Source: Burkholderia sp. SRS-46 | GTDB lineage: Bacteria; Pseudomonadota; Gammaproteobacteria; Burkholderiales; Burkholderiaceae | Reading direction: 5' to 3' | Length of the DNA: 64,000 bases | Assembly (NCBI RefSeq): GCF_004343775.1 | Contig: NZ_PTXL01000003.1 | Location: forward strand, 1 to 64,000 | Shown: in pieces, positions 1 through 9,592 of the stretch | How the letters are laid out: every line of letters starts with the position of its first letter | Numbering within the stretch: the stretch's first letter is position 1 | The notes under the pieces: model-generated | Seen by the model: only the letters and a program-made list of their open reading frames with translations | What the model was told of the DNA's origin: nothing | Databases searched by the model: none | Translations under genes and position numbers: made by a program

Positions 1-1422
1 CGCACGTTCGTGAGCGGCGCGCTCGATTGGGCGATTTCGCCGCGTGCGCTGCTGCGCGTGAACTTCGACTACCAGAACAAGCGGCTGGCATCGCAGCCCG
101 TGATCGGCACGCAGCCGGACGGCTCGCTGCCGCCGCAGATCGATCCGCGGACGCTGCTCGGGCAGCCGTGGCTGCAATACCGCACCAACACGTTCAACAT
201 CGGTGGCCAGTTCGACTTCAAGCTGACCGACAACTGGACCTTCACGACCCAGGTCGCGCAGTCGTACAACAACCGCGACGCGGCGTTTCCGGACATCTAC
301 TCGGTCGCGGCGAACGGCAACATCCTGAGCGGCGACATCTACCTGTCGCCGGGCCAGAGTTTCCGCGTGCTGTCGACGAACACCTTCGTATCCGGGAAAT
401 TCAACACCGGACCGCTCGCGCACCAGCTCGTGACGGGCGTGTCGACGCGCAACTACGATTCTCAGCAAGGCGGGTTCGGCGTGATGCCGATCACGGTGGG
501 CAACATCTTCAATCCGGTCTACTCGCCGCCACAGACGACCACGTTCCCCGGCAAGACGGCCACGAAGAACTTCCAGCCGAGCGTGTTCATCAGCGACCTG
601 ATCGATATCGGCTCGCACTGGAGCGTCATGCTTGGCCTGCGCCACGTACGCTACCGCGACGATTCGTATGCCCCGTCCGGTGCGCAAACGCACTACGAAA
701 CCAGCGTGAACGTGCCGTCCGCTGGCCTGATCTTCAAGCCGCTGCCGTCGCTGTCGACGTACGTCAGCTATTCGGAAGGCTTCGAGCAAGGTGGCGTCGC
801 GCCGTACAACACGCTCAATGCAGGCCAGAATCTCGCGCCGGTGAAGAGCAAGCAGTACGAAGCGGGCGTGAAGGCCGACATCGGCAGCGATTTCACCGTC
901 AACGCCGCGGTGTTCCGCATCGAGAAGACGCTGCAGTACGTGAACGCGGATAACTACTTCGTGCAGGCCGGCAAGCAGCGTCATAGCGGGATCGAACTGA
1001 CCGCGAACGGCCGTCTGACGCGGGACCTGTCGATCGTCGCGGGTGCCGCCTACCTGCATACCGCGCAGGACGATACGGGCGACGCCGCGACGAACGGCAA
1101 GCGGGCAGCGAACGTGCCCAAGTTCCAGGCGAACGCATTCCTCGACTACCGGATTGCGGCCGTGCGCGGGCTGAACGTCGACGCCGGCGTCTACTACGTC
1201 GGCAGCCGGCCGCTCAACGCCGCGAACACCGTCTCGCTGCCCGGCTACGTGCGTTTCGATGCGGGTGCGCGCTATCAGACGAACATCGGTGGCCACACGA
1301 CGATTTTTCGTGCCGGTGTGCAGAACCTGACCGACAAGCGCTACTGGGCCGCAGCGAACTACAACGCCGTGTGGCCAGGTCAGCCACGCACGTTCTTCCT
1401 GTCCGCGCAGGTCGACATGTAA
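1..1422 (+). CDS. TonB-dependent siderophore receptor (C-terminal part)
   Basis: Outer-membrane ferric-siderophore receptor, cut at its 5' end by the window edge; the frame is open from base 1, leaving 473 residues of the beta-barrel. Alternating hydrophobic and aromatic strands run throughout, with the typical receptor C-terminus (a VRFDAGARYQ strand, then FRAGVQNLTDKRYW and a last strand ending FFLSAQVDM). The NLTDKRYW motif is characteristic of TonB-dependent receptors of the FhuA/FecA class. The plug domain and TonB box lie upstream of the window. It is the first gene of a siderophore operon (diaminopropionate enzymes, exporter, FecCD ABC importer), so its ligand is probably the product of that operon. 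A 146-bp gap separates it from the next gene. Confidence 0.93.
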   Translation, partial: RTFVSGALDWAISPRALLRVNFDYQNKRLASQPVIGTQPDGSLPPQIDPRTLLGQPWLQYRTNTFNIGGQFDFKLTDNWTFTTQVAQSYNNRDAAFPDIYSVAANGNILSGDIYLSPGQSFRVLSTNTFVSGKFNTGPLAHQLVTGVSTRNYDSQQGGFGVMPITVGNIFNPVYSPPQTTTFPGKTATKNFQPSVFISDLIDIGSHWSVMLGLRHVRYRDDSYAPSGAQTHYETSVNVPSAGLIFKPLPSLSTYVSYSEGFEQGGVAPYNTLNAGQNLAPVKSKQYEAGVKADIGSDFTVNAAVFRIEKTLQYVNADNYFVQAGKQRHSGIELTANGRLTRDLSIVAGAAYLHTAQDDTGDAATNGKRAANVPKFQANAFLDYRIAAVRGLNVDAGVYYVGSRPLNAANTVSLPGYVRFDAGARYQTNIGGHTTIFRAGVQNLTDKRYWAAANYNAVWPGQPRTFFLSAQVDM

Positions 1423-1568
1423 CGCGCCGTATCGGAACCAAACGAGAGACGACGGCCACCGGACGTGCCACAGAGCACGCCGGCCGTCCCCCCACGAAAA
1501 CAGGTAATCCGCAGGGCACCCGCTGCGCCGTCGGTGTGGCGTCGCCCGTTTTCACACGAGGGAAACGC

Positions 1569-2639
1569 ATGAATCTAGTTGAAGGCATCGATCCATCCGG
1601 TCTGCGGCCGGTCTCGAAGTCGCTTGCGATCTACGAGCTACGCGATGATGAAATCGCCGGGCTCGCGGATGTCGCGCACGAACTGATCGCTCATCACGAC
1701 AGTGTCGAAAGTACGTCGTTCGCGCACGATTGCATGCTCGCCGCACAGGAATTGCCGCGTTCGCTGCGTGCGCTCGCGCACCGCTACAGGCAACTCGAGC
1801 TGCCATGCAGCGTGCTGCTGCTGCGCGGCATGCCCGTGGACGACGCGCGTATCGGCGCCTCGCCGTCGCACTGGGATGCGCCGTGGCGGAATCCGCCGTC
1901 CTTGCACGAAGAGGCGATGCAGTGCCTGATGACGTCGCTGCTCGGGGACATGTTCGGCTGGCGCACGCAGGAGAACGGCCGCTTCCTGCGTCACATCGTG
2001 CCGATCAGGAAAGACCACGCGGAGCAGCTTGGTGGCGGAAGCAGTGTGACGCTGGTCTGGCACAACGAGGAAGCGTTCCACGAGCACCGCGCCGATTTCC
2101 TGTCGATTCTGTGCTACCGCAACGACGAGCGCGCGGAGACGATCTTCTGCGGGATCGAAGAGATCGAGATTCCGGACGACATGTGGCGTGTGCTGAGTGC
2201 GCCGCGCTTCACGATCCTGCCCGACAAGTCGCACCTGCCGGAGCAGAACGTCAGCGACCAGTGGCGGCTCGACGATCACGTGTTCGAGCGAATCCGCCGC
2301 ATGCATGAGAGCCCGGAACCCGTGCCCGCACTGTCCGGGCTGCGCGCGAAGCCGTGGGTGCGCGTGGACGAGGCGTTCATGGCGCCGCTGCCCGGCGACG
2401 ACGAAGCGCGGCGTGCGCTGCGCTGGCTGATCGACGCGTGCTATGCGCACCAGACGAGCGTCGTGATGCAACCGGGTGACATGGTCTGGGTCGACAACAA
2501 GCGGGCGGTGCATGGGCGCACGGTCTATCGCCCGAACTATGGTCCGCGCCAGCGCTGGCTGCGGCGGGTCAACGTTCACGTCAACCTGCGCGAGACGCTG
2601 CCGTTCCGGCAAGCGCCTGCGACGCGCGAAATCCTGTGA
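1569..2639 (+). CDS. Fe(II)/2-oxoglutarate-dependent oxygenase, clavaminate synthase/arginine beta-hydroxylase-like
   Basis: 356-residue protein of the TauD/clavaminate synthase-like superfamily. The iron-binding facial triad is visible as H165-x-E167 (in TLVWHNEEAF) and distal H315 (AVHGR), with downstream arginines in the GPRQRWLRR stretch that could bind 2-oxoglutarate. The start ATG follows a purine-rich GAGGGAAACGC. Relatives hydroxylate free or carrier-bound amino acids (VioC, AsnO). It sits between the receptor and the diaminopropionate enzymes, so it may hydroxylate a siderophore building block. The canonical staphyloferrin B pathway has no such enzyme. The substrate is not deducible from sequence; the family assignment is secure. 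Confidence 0.85.
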   Translation: MNLVEGIDPSGLRPVSKSLAIYELRDDEIAGLADVAHELIAHHDSVESTSFAHDCMLAAQELPRSLRALAHRYRQLELPCSVLLLRGMPVDDARIGASPSHWDAPWRNPPSLHEEAMQCLMTSLLGDMFGWRTQENGRFLRHIVPIRKDHAEQLGGGSSVTLVWHNEEAFHEHRADFLSILCYRNDERAETIFCGIEEIEIPDDMWRVLSAPRFTILPDKSHLPEQNVSDQWRLDDHVFERIRRMHESPEPVPALSGLRAKPWVRVDEAFMAPLPGDDEARRALRWLIDACYAHQTSVVMQPGDMVWVDNKRAVHGRTVYRPNYGPRQRWLRRVNVHVNLRETLPFRQAPATREIL

Positions 2640-2646
2640 GGCGCAG

Positions 2647-3693
2647 ATGAATACGACGACAATCGACTCGGCCCCGACGGCCGAAGCCAGTATGGACGTG
2701 CGCCCGCGGCTCGCGACACAGCCGTCGCAACTGCTCGTGCTCGGCAAGCGCGTGATCGACGAACTTGATTACGACCCGGCGATGGTGCTCGACGCGGTCG
2801 AGCGCGCATATCTCGGTCTGGGTACCGGCGAATCGGACAATCCTCGCAAGCTGATGAGCCAGCCCGCAGACAAGCATTCCGTCGCTTACGCGATGCTCGG
2901 CCGCGATGGCGGACGCAGAACGGTCGGCTTCAAGACCTCGTACAAGCACGACCCGGAACACAGCCGCGAGCTGCAGAAGTACTACACGACGCTGCTGCTG
3001 TTCGACGACGAAACGGGCATGCCGGTCGCGATGATGGACGGCAGCCTGGTCGGTTCACTGCGTACGCCGGCCGTCTCGGCGCTGATCGCGCGGGCCGCCG
3101 CCCCGCATGCGCGCACGGCGCTGGTCGTCGGCACCGGCACGCAAGGCCGGATGGCTGCGCCATTCCTGTTGACCGCGCTGCCGGAGGTCGAACGCGTGAT
3201 CGTGCACGGGCACTACGACGCAGGCATCGACGCGGTGCGCCAGACGCTGCAGCGCTTCCATCCGGATCGCGATATCGAGGTGTCGACGAACCTCGAGGCA
3301 TCGGCACGGCAAGCGGACATCGTGCTCGGCGTGGCCGGCGCCGGTGCGCCGGAAGCCGTGCATCACGGCGCGCTGAAGCCCGGCGCCCTGGCGCTGCTGG
3401 TCGGCTACGGCATTCATGCCGATGCACTCCACCGCGCCGATTACCGGATTGCGACGAGCGAAGCGCAGATGCAGGTGACCGGCGTCGATCTCGTCGACGA
3501 AGCGGGCAAGCTGCCCCCGGTCGACGCGGAGCTGCCCGACATCCTGCTGGGCCGCAAGCCGGCGCGCCGTCACGCCGACGAAATCGTGTACGCGTTCAAC
3601 AGCGGGATGATCGTGACCGATATCGCGCTCGGGCGTGTCCTGGCCGACGCGGCGCGCGCCAAGGGGCTTGGCACGGAGGTCGAGCTATGGTGA
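2647..3693 (+). CDS. SbnB-like ornithine cyclodeaminase-family dehydrogenase (2,3-diaminopropionate synthesis)
   Basis: 348-residue member of the ornithine cyclodeaminase/mu-crystallin family. An NAD-binding Rossmann motif VVGTGTQG lies near residue 160, and the substrate-binding segment RTVGFKTSYKHDPEHSR near residue 95. In staphyloferrin B synthesis SbnB oxidatively hydrolyses N-(1-amino-1-carboxy-2-ethyl)glutamic acid to L-2,3-diaminopropionate and 2-oxoglutarate. The SbnA homologue needed to make that substrate is two genes downstream, which favours this role over true ornithine cyclodeaminase. It starts 7 bp after the oxygenase stop and overlaps the next gene by 7 bp, so the genes are translationally linked. 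The 2-oxoglutarate released could feed the adjacent oxygenase (inference). Confidence 0.85.
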   Translation: MNTTTIDSAPTAEASMDVRPRLATQPSQLLVLGKRVIDELDYDPAMVLDAVERAYLGLGTGESDNPRKLMSQPADKHSVAYAMLGRDGGRRTVGFKTSYKHDPEHSRELQKYYTTLLLFDDETGMPVAMMDGSLVGSLRTPAVSALIARAAAPHARTALVVGTGTQGRMAAPFLLTALPEVERVIVHGHYDAGIDAVRQTLQRFHPDRDIEVSTNLEASARQADIVLGVAGAGAPEAVHHGALKPGALALLVGYGIHADALHRADYRIATSEAQMQVTGVDLVDEAGKLPPVDAELPDILLGRKPARRHADEIVYAFNSGMIVTDIALGRVLADAARAKGLGTEVELW

Positions 3694-5069
3694 ACGACAT
3701 TCCGCGCCTGCCGGCCTTGTGGGACCCGGCTCAGCGTGAGTTCGTGGACGAGCACGAAGCCATGATCCGTGATCTCGCGACGGGCTTCGACGCCCCCATT
3801 CACCTGCTGTTTCCGGAGCGATTCACCCGCAATGTGGCGGCGTTCCAGCGCGTGCTTACCGAGCGTCAGGTAGCGGGCAGCGTGTACTACGCGAAGAAGG
3901 CGAACAAGGCGCGCTGCTTCGTGCATGCCGCCGCCGAGTGCGAAATTGGCGTCGACGTCGCGAGCATCGGCGAATTCGCCGATGCATTGGCCGCCGGCGT
4001 GAGCGGTGCGGACATCGGCGTCTCCGGCCCGGCGAAGGCGGACGGTCTGCTTCGGCTTGCCGTCCTGCACGGCGCGCTGATCGCCGTCGACAGTCCGGAC
4101 GAACTCGGGCGTCTCGTCGCGATCGCGCGGCAATGCGGATGCATCGCGCGCGTGCTGCTGCGTATCGAGCCGGGCCCACCGTCCGGAAGCCGTTTCGGCC
4201 TGGACGCCGCGGCGCTCGACGCGGCGCTGTCGACATGCGCATCGAATCGATCGTCGGTGGTGCTGGAAGGCTTCTCGTTCCATTTGTCCGGATACAGCGC
4301 CGAGGCGCGCTGCAATCAGGCCGGGATCGCGGTGCGCGCATGCGTGGCTGCGCGTGCGCTCGATCTTTCGCCTCACACGGTCAACATCGGCGGCGGCTTC
4401 GCGATGTCGTACGCCAGCCCGGACGACTGGCGCGCATTCCTGGCGGCCCACGGCCCCGACGATTACCACGCGAAGAAGGTGTTCGACGGGTTCTATCCGT
4501 ATCACTCGGCGTGCAGCGGCGCGCAGATGCTCGACGCCATCGTGACGGGCATTCCGGAAGGCGAGTCGAGACCGCTGGCCGACCTGTTGCGCGAGCACGG
4601 CCTGCAACTGATGCTGGAGCCGGGGCGTGCGCTGCTCGATCAGGCCGGATTCACCGTGTTCACCGTGCAGGGCGTGAAAGATCGCCGCGACTACGGCATC
4701 GCGACCGTGAACGGCACGAGCTTCAGCGTCTCCGAACAATGGTTCGCCAGCGAATTCCTGCCCGATCCCGAGTTGCTGACGGCCGCACGCGAGCCCGGGC
4801 AGCCACCGCGCACGGCGAGGCCGTACCGCGCGTGCGTCGGCGGCGCGAGCTGCCTCGACTCGGACATGATCACCTGGCGCAAGGTCGCGTTCGCGCAACG
4901 CCCCGAGCCCGGCGACCTGCTGCTGTATCCGAACACGGCCGGCTACCAGATGGATTCGAACGAGTCGCCGTTCCATGAATTGCCGTTGCCCCCGAAGCTT
5001 GTGATGACCCTCGATGGCGCGCGGCCGCGTTGGCGCGTCGACCGCCTTTCCCCGTTTTCCGGAGCCTGA
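3687..5069 (+). CDS. SbnH-like PLP-dependent decarboxylase (group IV, ornithine/diaminopimelate decarboxylase fold)
   Basis: 460 residues with the alanine-racemase-like PLP barrel of group IV decarboxylases. The PLP lysine is in YYAKKAN (about K71), the phosphate-binding glycines in VNIGGGF, an EPGRALLD motif binds PLP, and the catalytic cysteine is in ASCLDSDM near the C-terminus. Family members decarboxylate ornithine, diaminopimelate or, for SbnH, a citryl-diaminopropionate intermediate. Its position between SbnB- and SbnA-like genes makes the SbnH role most likely. The ATG overlaps the previous gene. If correct, the product would contain an ethylenediamine unit as in staphyloferrin B (inference). 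Confidence 0.83.
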   Translation: MVNDIPRLPALWDPAQREFVDEHEAMIRDLATGFDAPIHLLFPERFTRNVAAFQRVLTERQVAGSVYYAKKANKARCFVHAAAECEIGVDVASIGEFADALAAGVSGADIGVSGPAKADGLLRLAVLHGALIAVDSPDELGRLVAIARQCGCIARVLLRIEPGPPSGSRFGLDAAALDAALSTCASNRSSVVLEGFSFHLSGYSAEARCNQAGIAVRACVAARALDLSPHTVNIGGGFAMSYASPDDWRAFLAAHGPDDYHAKKVFDGFYPYHSACSGAQMLDAIVTGIPEGESRPLADLLREHGLQLMLEPGRALLDQAGFTVFTVQGVKDRRDYGIATVNGTSFSVSEQWFASEFLPDPELLTAAREPGQPPRTARPYRACVGGASCLDSDMITWRKVAFAQRPEPGDLLLYPNTAGYQMDSNESPFHELPLPPKLVMTLDGARPRWRVDRLSPFSGA

Positions 5070-5071
5070 CG

Positions 5072-6109
5072 ATGAATATGCGTTTCCTGGGTGAACAACC
5101 GACGATCACCGTGCCGGCGATCGTCTCGAAAGTATCGGACCTGATTGGCCGTACGCCTTTGTTCGAGCTGATTCGCGGCGCCAACGGCGCACGCATCCTG
5201 CTCAAGCTCGAATCGACGAATCCGACCGGCAGCGCCAAGATCCGGATGGCGCGGCAGATGCTCGATGAAGCCGAGCAGGACGGCAGCCTGCGACCGGCCG
5301 GCCGGGTGATCGAATCGACCTCCGGCAACACCGGCATGGGGCTCGCGTTGCTGTCCGCCGAGCGCGGCTATCGCTTCACGGCCGTGGTCGACTGCCATGC
5401 GTCGAAAGACAAGCTGCGCGCGATGCAGGCGTTCGGCGCGGAGCTCGTCTACGTGAGCGAGGGCGACGCGCTCGCGACGGCCGACCGCGAGGCGCTTGCC
5501 GAGCGGATGGCCGCCGACGATCCGGACAGCATCTGGACCGAGCAGCACAACAATCCGGCGAACGGCAACGGCTATCGCGGGCTTGCCGGCGAACTGCGCG
5601 ACACGCTCGGCGAGCGGATCGACTACCTGGTCGGCTCGGTCGGCACCGGCGGCTCGCTGTTCGGCACCGCGCGCGAGCTGCGCGCAACCGGCCCCGTGCC
5701 GCGCGTCGTGGGTGTCGAACCGGTGGGCTCGATCGCGTTCGGCGGCGAAGGCGGTGATTATTATCAGTCGGGTACCGGTACGCCGCCCGGCGCGGAGATC
5801 GGCGCGCTGGTCGATTACGCGCTGCTCGACGAAGGCGTCAAGGTGACGGACGCGGCCGCGTTCAATACCGCTCGCTACCTCGCGCGGAAGAAATCGCTGC
5901 TCGTCGGCGGATCGGCGGGTGGGGTGATCTGGCATGCGCTGAAGATGTTCGACGCGCTGCCGCCCGATTCGACGCTGGTCGTGCTGGTGTGCGACGGCGG
6001 CGAAAAATATCTCGACACCGTATTCAACGACGACTGGATGCGCGAGCGCGATCTGCTCGACGACACCGTCGCCCGCGAACTCGATCCCATCTTTGCCAAC
6101 GCCGCATGA
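5072..6109 (+). CDS. SbnA-like cysteine synthase-family enzyme (O-phosphoserine + glutamate condensation)
   Basis: 345-residue fold-type II PLP enzyme of the cysteine synthase/CBS family. The Schiff-base lysine is K56 in NPTGSAKIRMA, followed by the substrate loop STSGNTGMG and the PLP phosphate loop GSVGTGGS. SbnA in Staphylococcus uses O-phospho-L-serine and L-glutamate to form the SbnB substrate. The pairing with SbnB- and SbnI-like genes in one operon supports that role over sulfur assimilation. The start was placed at the ATG behind GGAGCCTGACG, two bases after the preceding stop; an in-frame ATG two codons on is possible. It overlaps the MATE gene by 4 bp. Confidence 0.85.
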   Translation: MNMRFLGEQPTITVPAIVSKVSDLIGRTPLFELIRGANGARILLKLESTNPTGSAKIRMARQMLDEAEQDGSLRPAGRVIESTSGNTGMGLALLSAERGYRFTAVVDCHASKDKLRAMQAFGAELVYVSEGDALATADREALAERMAADDPDSIWTEQHNNPANGNGYRGLAGELRDTLGERIDYLVGSVGTGGSLFGTARELRATGPVPRVVGVEPVGSIAFGGEGGDYYQSGTGTPPGAEIGALVDYALLDEGVKVTDAAAFNTARYLARKKSLLVGGSAGGVIWHALKMFDALPPDSTLVVLVCDGGEKYLDTVFNDDWMRERDLLDDTVARELDPIFANAA

Positions 6110-7482
6110 AGCTCCATCGACAGTTCTGGTTCGACGCCACGCACGTCGGCGCGCTGGCCGGGCCGCTGATTCTCACGCAGCTCGCGCAGGTCGCGCTGAC
6201 CACCACCGATATCGTGATGATGGGGATGCTCGGCCCGCGCGAGATCGCCGCCGGCGGTCTCGCGCTGACGATCTTCAACCAGTTGCGGACGATGGGAACC
6301 GGGCTCGTGACGGGCACCGGCAACCTCGTCGCATTCGCGAACGGTCAGAACGATCATCCGCAGATCAGGCGGCTCGTGCGGGCGGGTTTTGCGTTGTCGA
6401 CGCTGGCGGCGCTGGCGTTCGCGCTGCTGATGCTGTGCGTCGAGAAGCCGCTCGTGTGGCTCGGCCAGGACCCGGCCGTGGCGCGGCAGGCCGCGTTCTA
6501 TCTTGCGGCTGCCGCGCCCGGCATGCTGCCGTGCCTGTGGTTCCAGTCGCTCAGGCAGTACACGGTCGGGTTGCGCAAGCCCGGCCCGCTGCTCGCGATC
6601 ACGGCCGTGTCGATCGTCGTCAACGCGGCGCTCGACTACGCGCTGATGTTCGGTCGCTTCGGCTTCCCCGAACTCGGCCTGACCGGCGTAGCGTATGCGA
6701 CGAGCAGCGTCTATCTGCTGTCGTTCGTCGCGTTCCTCGCGATTGCGAAGCGCCGGCCGGAGCTGGCCGGGCACCTGTCGCTTGCCGCGTGGCGAGCGGA
6801 TGCGGAGGCCCTGTCGCGTACCTGGAAGATGGGCCTGCCGATCGCGGCGACCTATGGCTCCGAAGCGGCGTTCTTCACCGTGCTCACGCTCGTGATCGGC
6901 ACGCTCGGTACCGATGCGCTCGCCGCGCAGACGATCGTCAACCAGGTGATCTACATCGTGTTCATGATCTCGGTCGGCCTGTCGCATGCATCGTCGATCA
7001 GCATCAGCCATGCGTGCGCGCAGCACGACTATCGCGGCGCGCGGCGGCTTGGCTACACGGGGCTGGCGCTCGGCGTCGGCGCGATGCTGATCGTCGCGCT
7101 GCCGTATCTCGTCGCACCGGCGCGGGTGCTCGCGCTGTTCATCGACCGTGGCGCGGCGTCGAACGCCGACGTGCTGCGGCTGGCGTCGGGCCTGCTGACG
7201 ATCGCCGCGCTGCTGCAGATCTTCGATTGCAGCCAGAACATCGGCGTCGGCATCCTGCGCGGGCTCGGCGACGTGAAGAGCTCGTTCCGGATAACGATCG
7301 TCGGCTACTGGATGATCGGCCTGCCGGTCGCGTGGGCAGCCGGCGTGATGCTTGGGTACGGAATCTACGGCATCTGGATCGGGCTCGCGATCGGGCTCGC
7401 CGCCACCGCGACGATGCTGCTGCGCAAGTTCGAGTATCGCCTCGGCGCGCTGGCGAAGCAGACGGGCGCGAGTCAGCCATGA
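6106..7482 (+). CDS. MATE family efflux transporter (probable siderophore exporter)
   Basis: 458-residue integral inner-membrane protein with about twelve hydrophobic segments in the two-lobed MATE arrangement; both halves carry the MatE repeat (an LTQLAQVALTTTDIVMMGML start and a second copy near GSEAAFFTVLTLVIG). MATE proteins are Na+- or H+-driven drug/metabolite exporters. Its place between biosynthetic and uptake genes, joined by 4-bp ATGA overlaps on both sides, suggests export of the finished siderophore. In S. aureus the equivalent step uses an MFS protein (SbnD), so this is a different solution. Confidence 0.9.
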   Translation: MKLHRQFWFDATHVGALAGPLILTQLAQVALTTTDIVMMGMLGPREIAAGGLALTIFNQLRTMGTGLVTGTGNLVAFANGQNDHPQIRRLVRAGFALSTLAALAFALLMLCVEKPLVWLGQDPAVARQAAFYLAAAAPGMLPCLWFQSLRQYTVGLRKPGPLLAITAVSIVVNAALDYALMFGRFGFPELGLTGVAYATSSVYLLSFVAFLAIAKRRPELAGHLSLAAWRADAEALSRTWKMGLPIAATYGSEAAFFTVLTLVIGTLGTDALAAQTIVNQVIYIVFMISVGLSHASSISISHACAQHDYRGARRLGYTGLALGVGAMLIVALPYLVAPARVLALFIDRGAASNADVLRLASGLLTIAALLQIFDCSQNIGVGILRGLGDVKSSFRITIVGYWMIGLPVAWAAGVMLGYGIYGIWIGLAIGLAATATMLLRKFEYRLGALAKQTGASQP

Positions 7483-8537
7483 GACGGCGGCATGTTGCGC
7501 AATGGCGAGCGCCCGGCGAACCGCGTCCGGCGGGTTCGGCGCGTGCGCCGCGGGGGCGCGCCGGCACGGTCGTGCCGGTGCTGATCGTCGCGCTGGGCGG
7601 GGTCGCGCTGGCGAGCCTGTGCGCGGGCAATCTCGTGCTGAGCCCGGCCGCGGCGCTCGACGCGCTGGCCCACGGCGGCGATACGCCGGCCGCCCGGATC
7701 GTCCATGCGCTGCGGCTGCCGCGCTTCGTCGCGGCGCTGCTGGTCGGCGCAAGCCTGGCGGTGGCCGGGGCGCTGATGCAGGGCATGACCCGCAATCCGC
7801 TCGCCGATCCCACCCTGACCGGCGTCGTCAGCGGTGCCGCGCTTGCGGTCGTTGCGGCGACCGTGCTGGCACCGGGCATACCGCCCGGCGCGCTGCCGTT
7901 CGTCGCGCTGGCCGGTGGCGGCGGGGCGGCGACGCTCACGTTCGCGCTCGCATGGCGCGCGCGCCTGTCGCCGATGCGCCTGTCGCTGGCCGGGACGACG
8001 ATCGCTGCGCTCGGCAGCGCGGGCGTCATCTCGCTGATGATCGCGGCGGGCCCGCAGGCGGGGCCGCTGTTCTACTGGCTCGCGGGCGGCCTCGCCGGCG
8101 TTGGCTGGCAGCAGGTTGCGACGGTGGCGCCGTGGACCGTCGCGGGTCTGGCCGCCGCGTTCGCCGGCGCCCGGGTGCTCGACACGCTCGCGCTCGGCGA
8201 TGAAGCCGCGCAGAGTGTCGGCCTCGATCTGTTGCGATGGCGCCTGATGCTCGGCGGCATTGCGGTCGCGCTGTCGGCGTCGGTGGTCGCGATCGCGGGG
8301 CCGGTCGGTTTCGTCGGGCTGTGCGTGCCGCACCTGGCGCGCCTCGTGCTTGGCGGCGGGTATCGGCGGACGCTCTTCACGACTGCGCTGGCCGGTGCGC
8401 TGCTCGTCGCGGCCGCCGATCTCGTCGCACGCACGGTGGCCGCGCCGCGCGAACTGCCGGTCGGCTTCCTGACCGCGCTGGTCGCAACGCCGTTGTTGAT
8501 CGCGATGATTCGCCGCGACGAGGGGGCATCGTCATGA
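7479..8537 (+). CDS. FecCD-family iron-siderophore ABC permease (first of two)
   Basis: 352-residue BtuC/FecCD-type permease with roughly ten membrane spans. Signature segments include LRLPRFVAALLVGASLAVAG, QGMTRNPLADPTLTGV and the cytoplasmic ATPase-contact/C-terminal element GPVGFVGLCVPHLAR. It imports the ferric siderophore across the inner membrane with the partner permease, ATPase and binding protein that follow. The N-terminus has an arginine-rich extension (about 30 residues) before the first span. ATGA overlap with the MATE gene and 4-bp overlap with the next permease. Confidence 0.93.
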   Translation: MRRRHVAQWRAPGEPRPAGSARAPRGRAGTVVPVLIVALGGVALASLCAGNLVLSPAAALDALAHGGDTPAARIVHALRLPRFVAALLVGASLAVAGALMQGMTRNPLADPTLTGVVSGAALAVVAATVLAPGIPPGALPFVALAGGGGAATLTFALAWRARLSPMRLSLAGTTIAALGSAGVISLMIAAGPQAGPLFYWLAGGLAGVGWQQVATVAPWTVAGLAAAFAGARVLDTLALGDEAAQSVGLDLLRWRLMLGGIAVALSASVVAIAGPVGFVGLCVPHLARLVLGGGYRRTLFTTALAGALLVAAADLVARTVAAPRELPVGFLTALVATPLLIAMIRRDEGASS

Positions 8538-9592
8538 CGGGCGGCTCGAATCTGTCGGCATGCGCGCCGCGCGGTGCGTGGCGCGCGGTTGCGCACGCAG
8601 CGTGCGGGGCGGCAGCGCTGGGTTTCACGATCGTGCTGGCGGTCCGGTTCGGCGCGGCGGACTTCCCGTTGAGCGTGGCCGTTCAGGCGTTGCTTCACCG
8701 CGACGGCGCGCACGACGCGGCTTTCGTGCTGTGGGAGCTGCGCATGCCGCGCGTGCTGCTCGCGCTGATGATCGGCGCGCAGCTCGCGGCGAGCGGGCTC
8801 GTCTTGCAGGCGGCGCTGCGCAACCCGCTGGCGGAGCCGGGCGTGATCGGCGTGTCGTCGGGTGCGACGCTCGGCGTGATGGTGCTGCTGCTCGTCGCGA
8901 ATTTCGCCGGCTCGCTCGACAGCAGCCGGCTCGACGCGTACGACGTGACGTGGATGCCGCTGGTCGCCCAGCTCGGCGGCATTGGCGCGGTGCTCGGTGT
9001 GTATATGCTCGCCTGGCGCAAAGGCACGGCGCCGTTCCGGCTGATCCTGATGGGGGTTGCCGTCAGCGCCGCGCTGTATGCGGTCGCGATGACGATACTC
9101 GCCGGCTGGGGTTCGAGCCGCATCGAAGTGCTGCTCACCTGGCTGTCCGGCAATCTGTATGCGCGCGGCTGGCCGCACGTGTTGCTGCTCGCGCCGTGGA
9201 GCGTCGCGACGCTTGCGCTGTTGCCGGCGATCCTGCCGGCGGTGCAGGTGCTGTCGCTCGGCGACGACGCGGCCTCCAGCGTCGGTCTCGAAGTCGAACG
9301 CTGGCGCCTGCTGGCCATCGCGTATGCGGGGTTTGCCGCGGCCTGTGCGGTGGCGATCGCCGGCCCGGTCGCGTTCGTCGGCCTGGTCGCGCCGCATCTG
9401 GCGCGGCTTGCGGTGGGCGGGCCGCTCGCGCGGCAGGCGCCGTTCGCGCTGCTGTGTGGTGCGTTGATCACGGCACTCGCGGATCTGGCGGGGCGCGTCG
9501 TCGTCGCGCCGGCCGAAATCCCGGTCGGGGCGGTCACCGCGCTGTTCGGTGCGCCGCTCTTCCTTTATCTGCTTTCCCGATCCTCACGATGA
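8534..9592 (+). CDS. FecCD-family iron-siderophore ABC permease (second of two)
   Basis: 352-residue FecCD permease, the likely heterodimer partner of the preceding gene. Diagnostic segments are LRMPRVLLALMIGAQLAASG, QAALRNPLAEPGVIGVSSG and GPVAFVGLVAPHLARLAVG. Equal length and matching motif spacing indicate an old duplication, as in FhuB-type and FecCD systems. Start ATG overlaps the previous stop; its own stop overlaps the ATPase start by 4 bp. Confidence 0.93.
   Translation: MTGGSNLSACAPRGAWRAVAHAACGAAALGFTIVLAVRFGAADFPLSVAVQALLHRDGAHDAAFVLWELRMPRVLLALMIGAQLAASGLVLQAALRNPLAEPGVIGVSSGATLGVMVLLLVANFAGSLDSSRLDAYDVTWMPLVAQLGGIGAVLGVYMLAWRKGTAPFRLILMGVAVSAALYAVAMTILAGWGSSRIEVLLTWLSGNLYARGWPHVLLLAPWSVATLALLPAILPAVQVLSLGDDAASSVGLEVERWRLLAIAYAGFAAACAVAIAGPVAFVGLVAPHLARLAVGGPLARQAPFALLCGALITALADLAGRVVVAPAEIPVGAVTALFGAPLFLYLLSRSSR

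Noticed and set aside
5875-7752. 625-codon minus-strand frame opposite the MATE gene
   Set aside because: Arg-rich shadow of the MATE and flanking genes; no family pattern.
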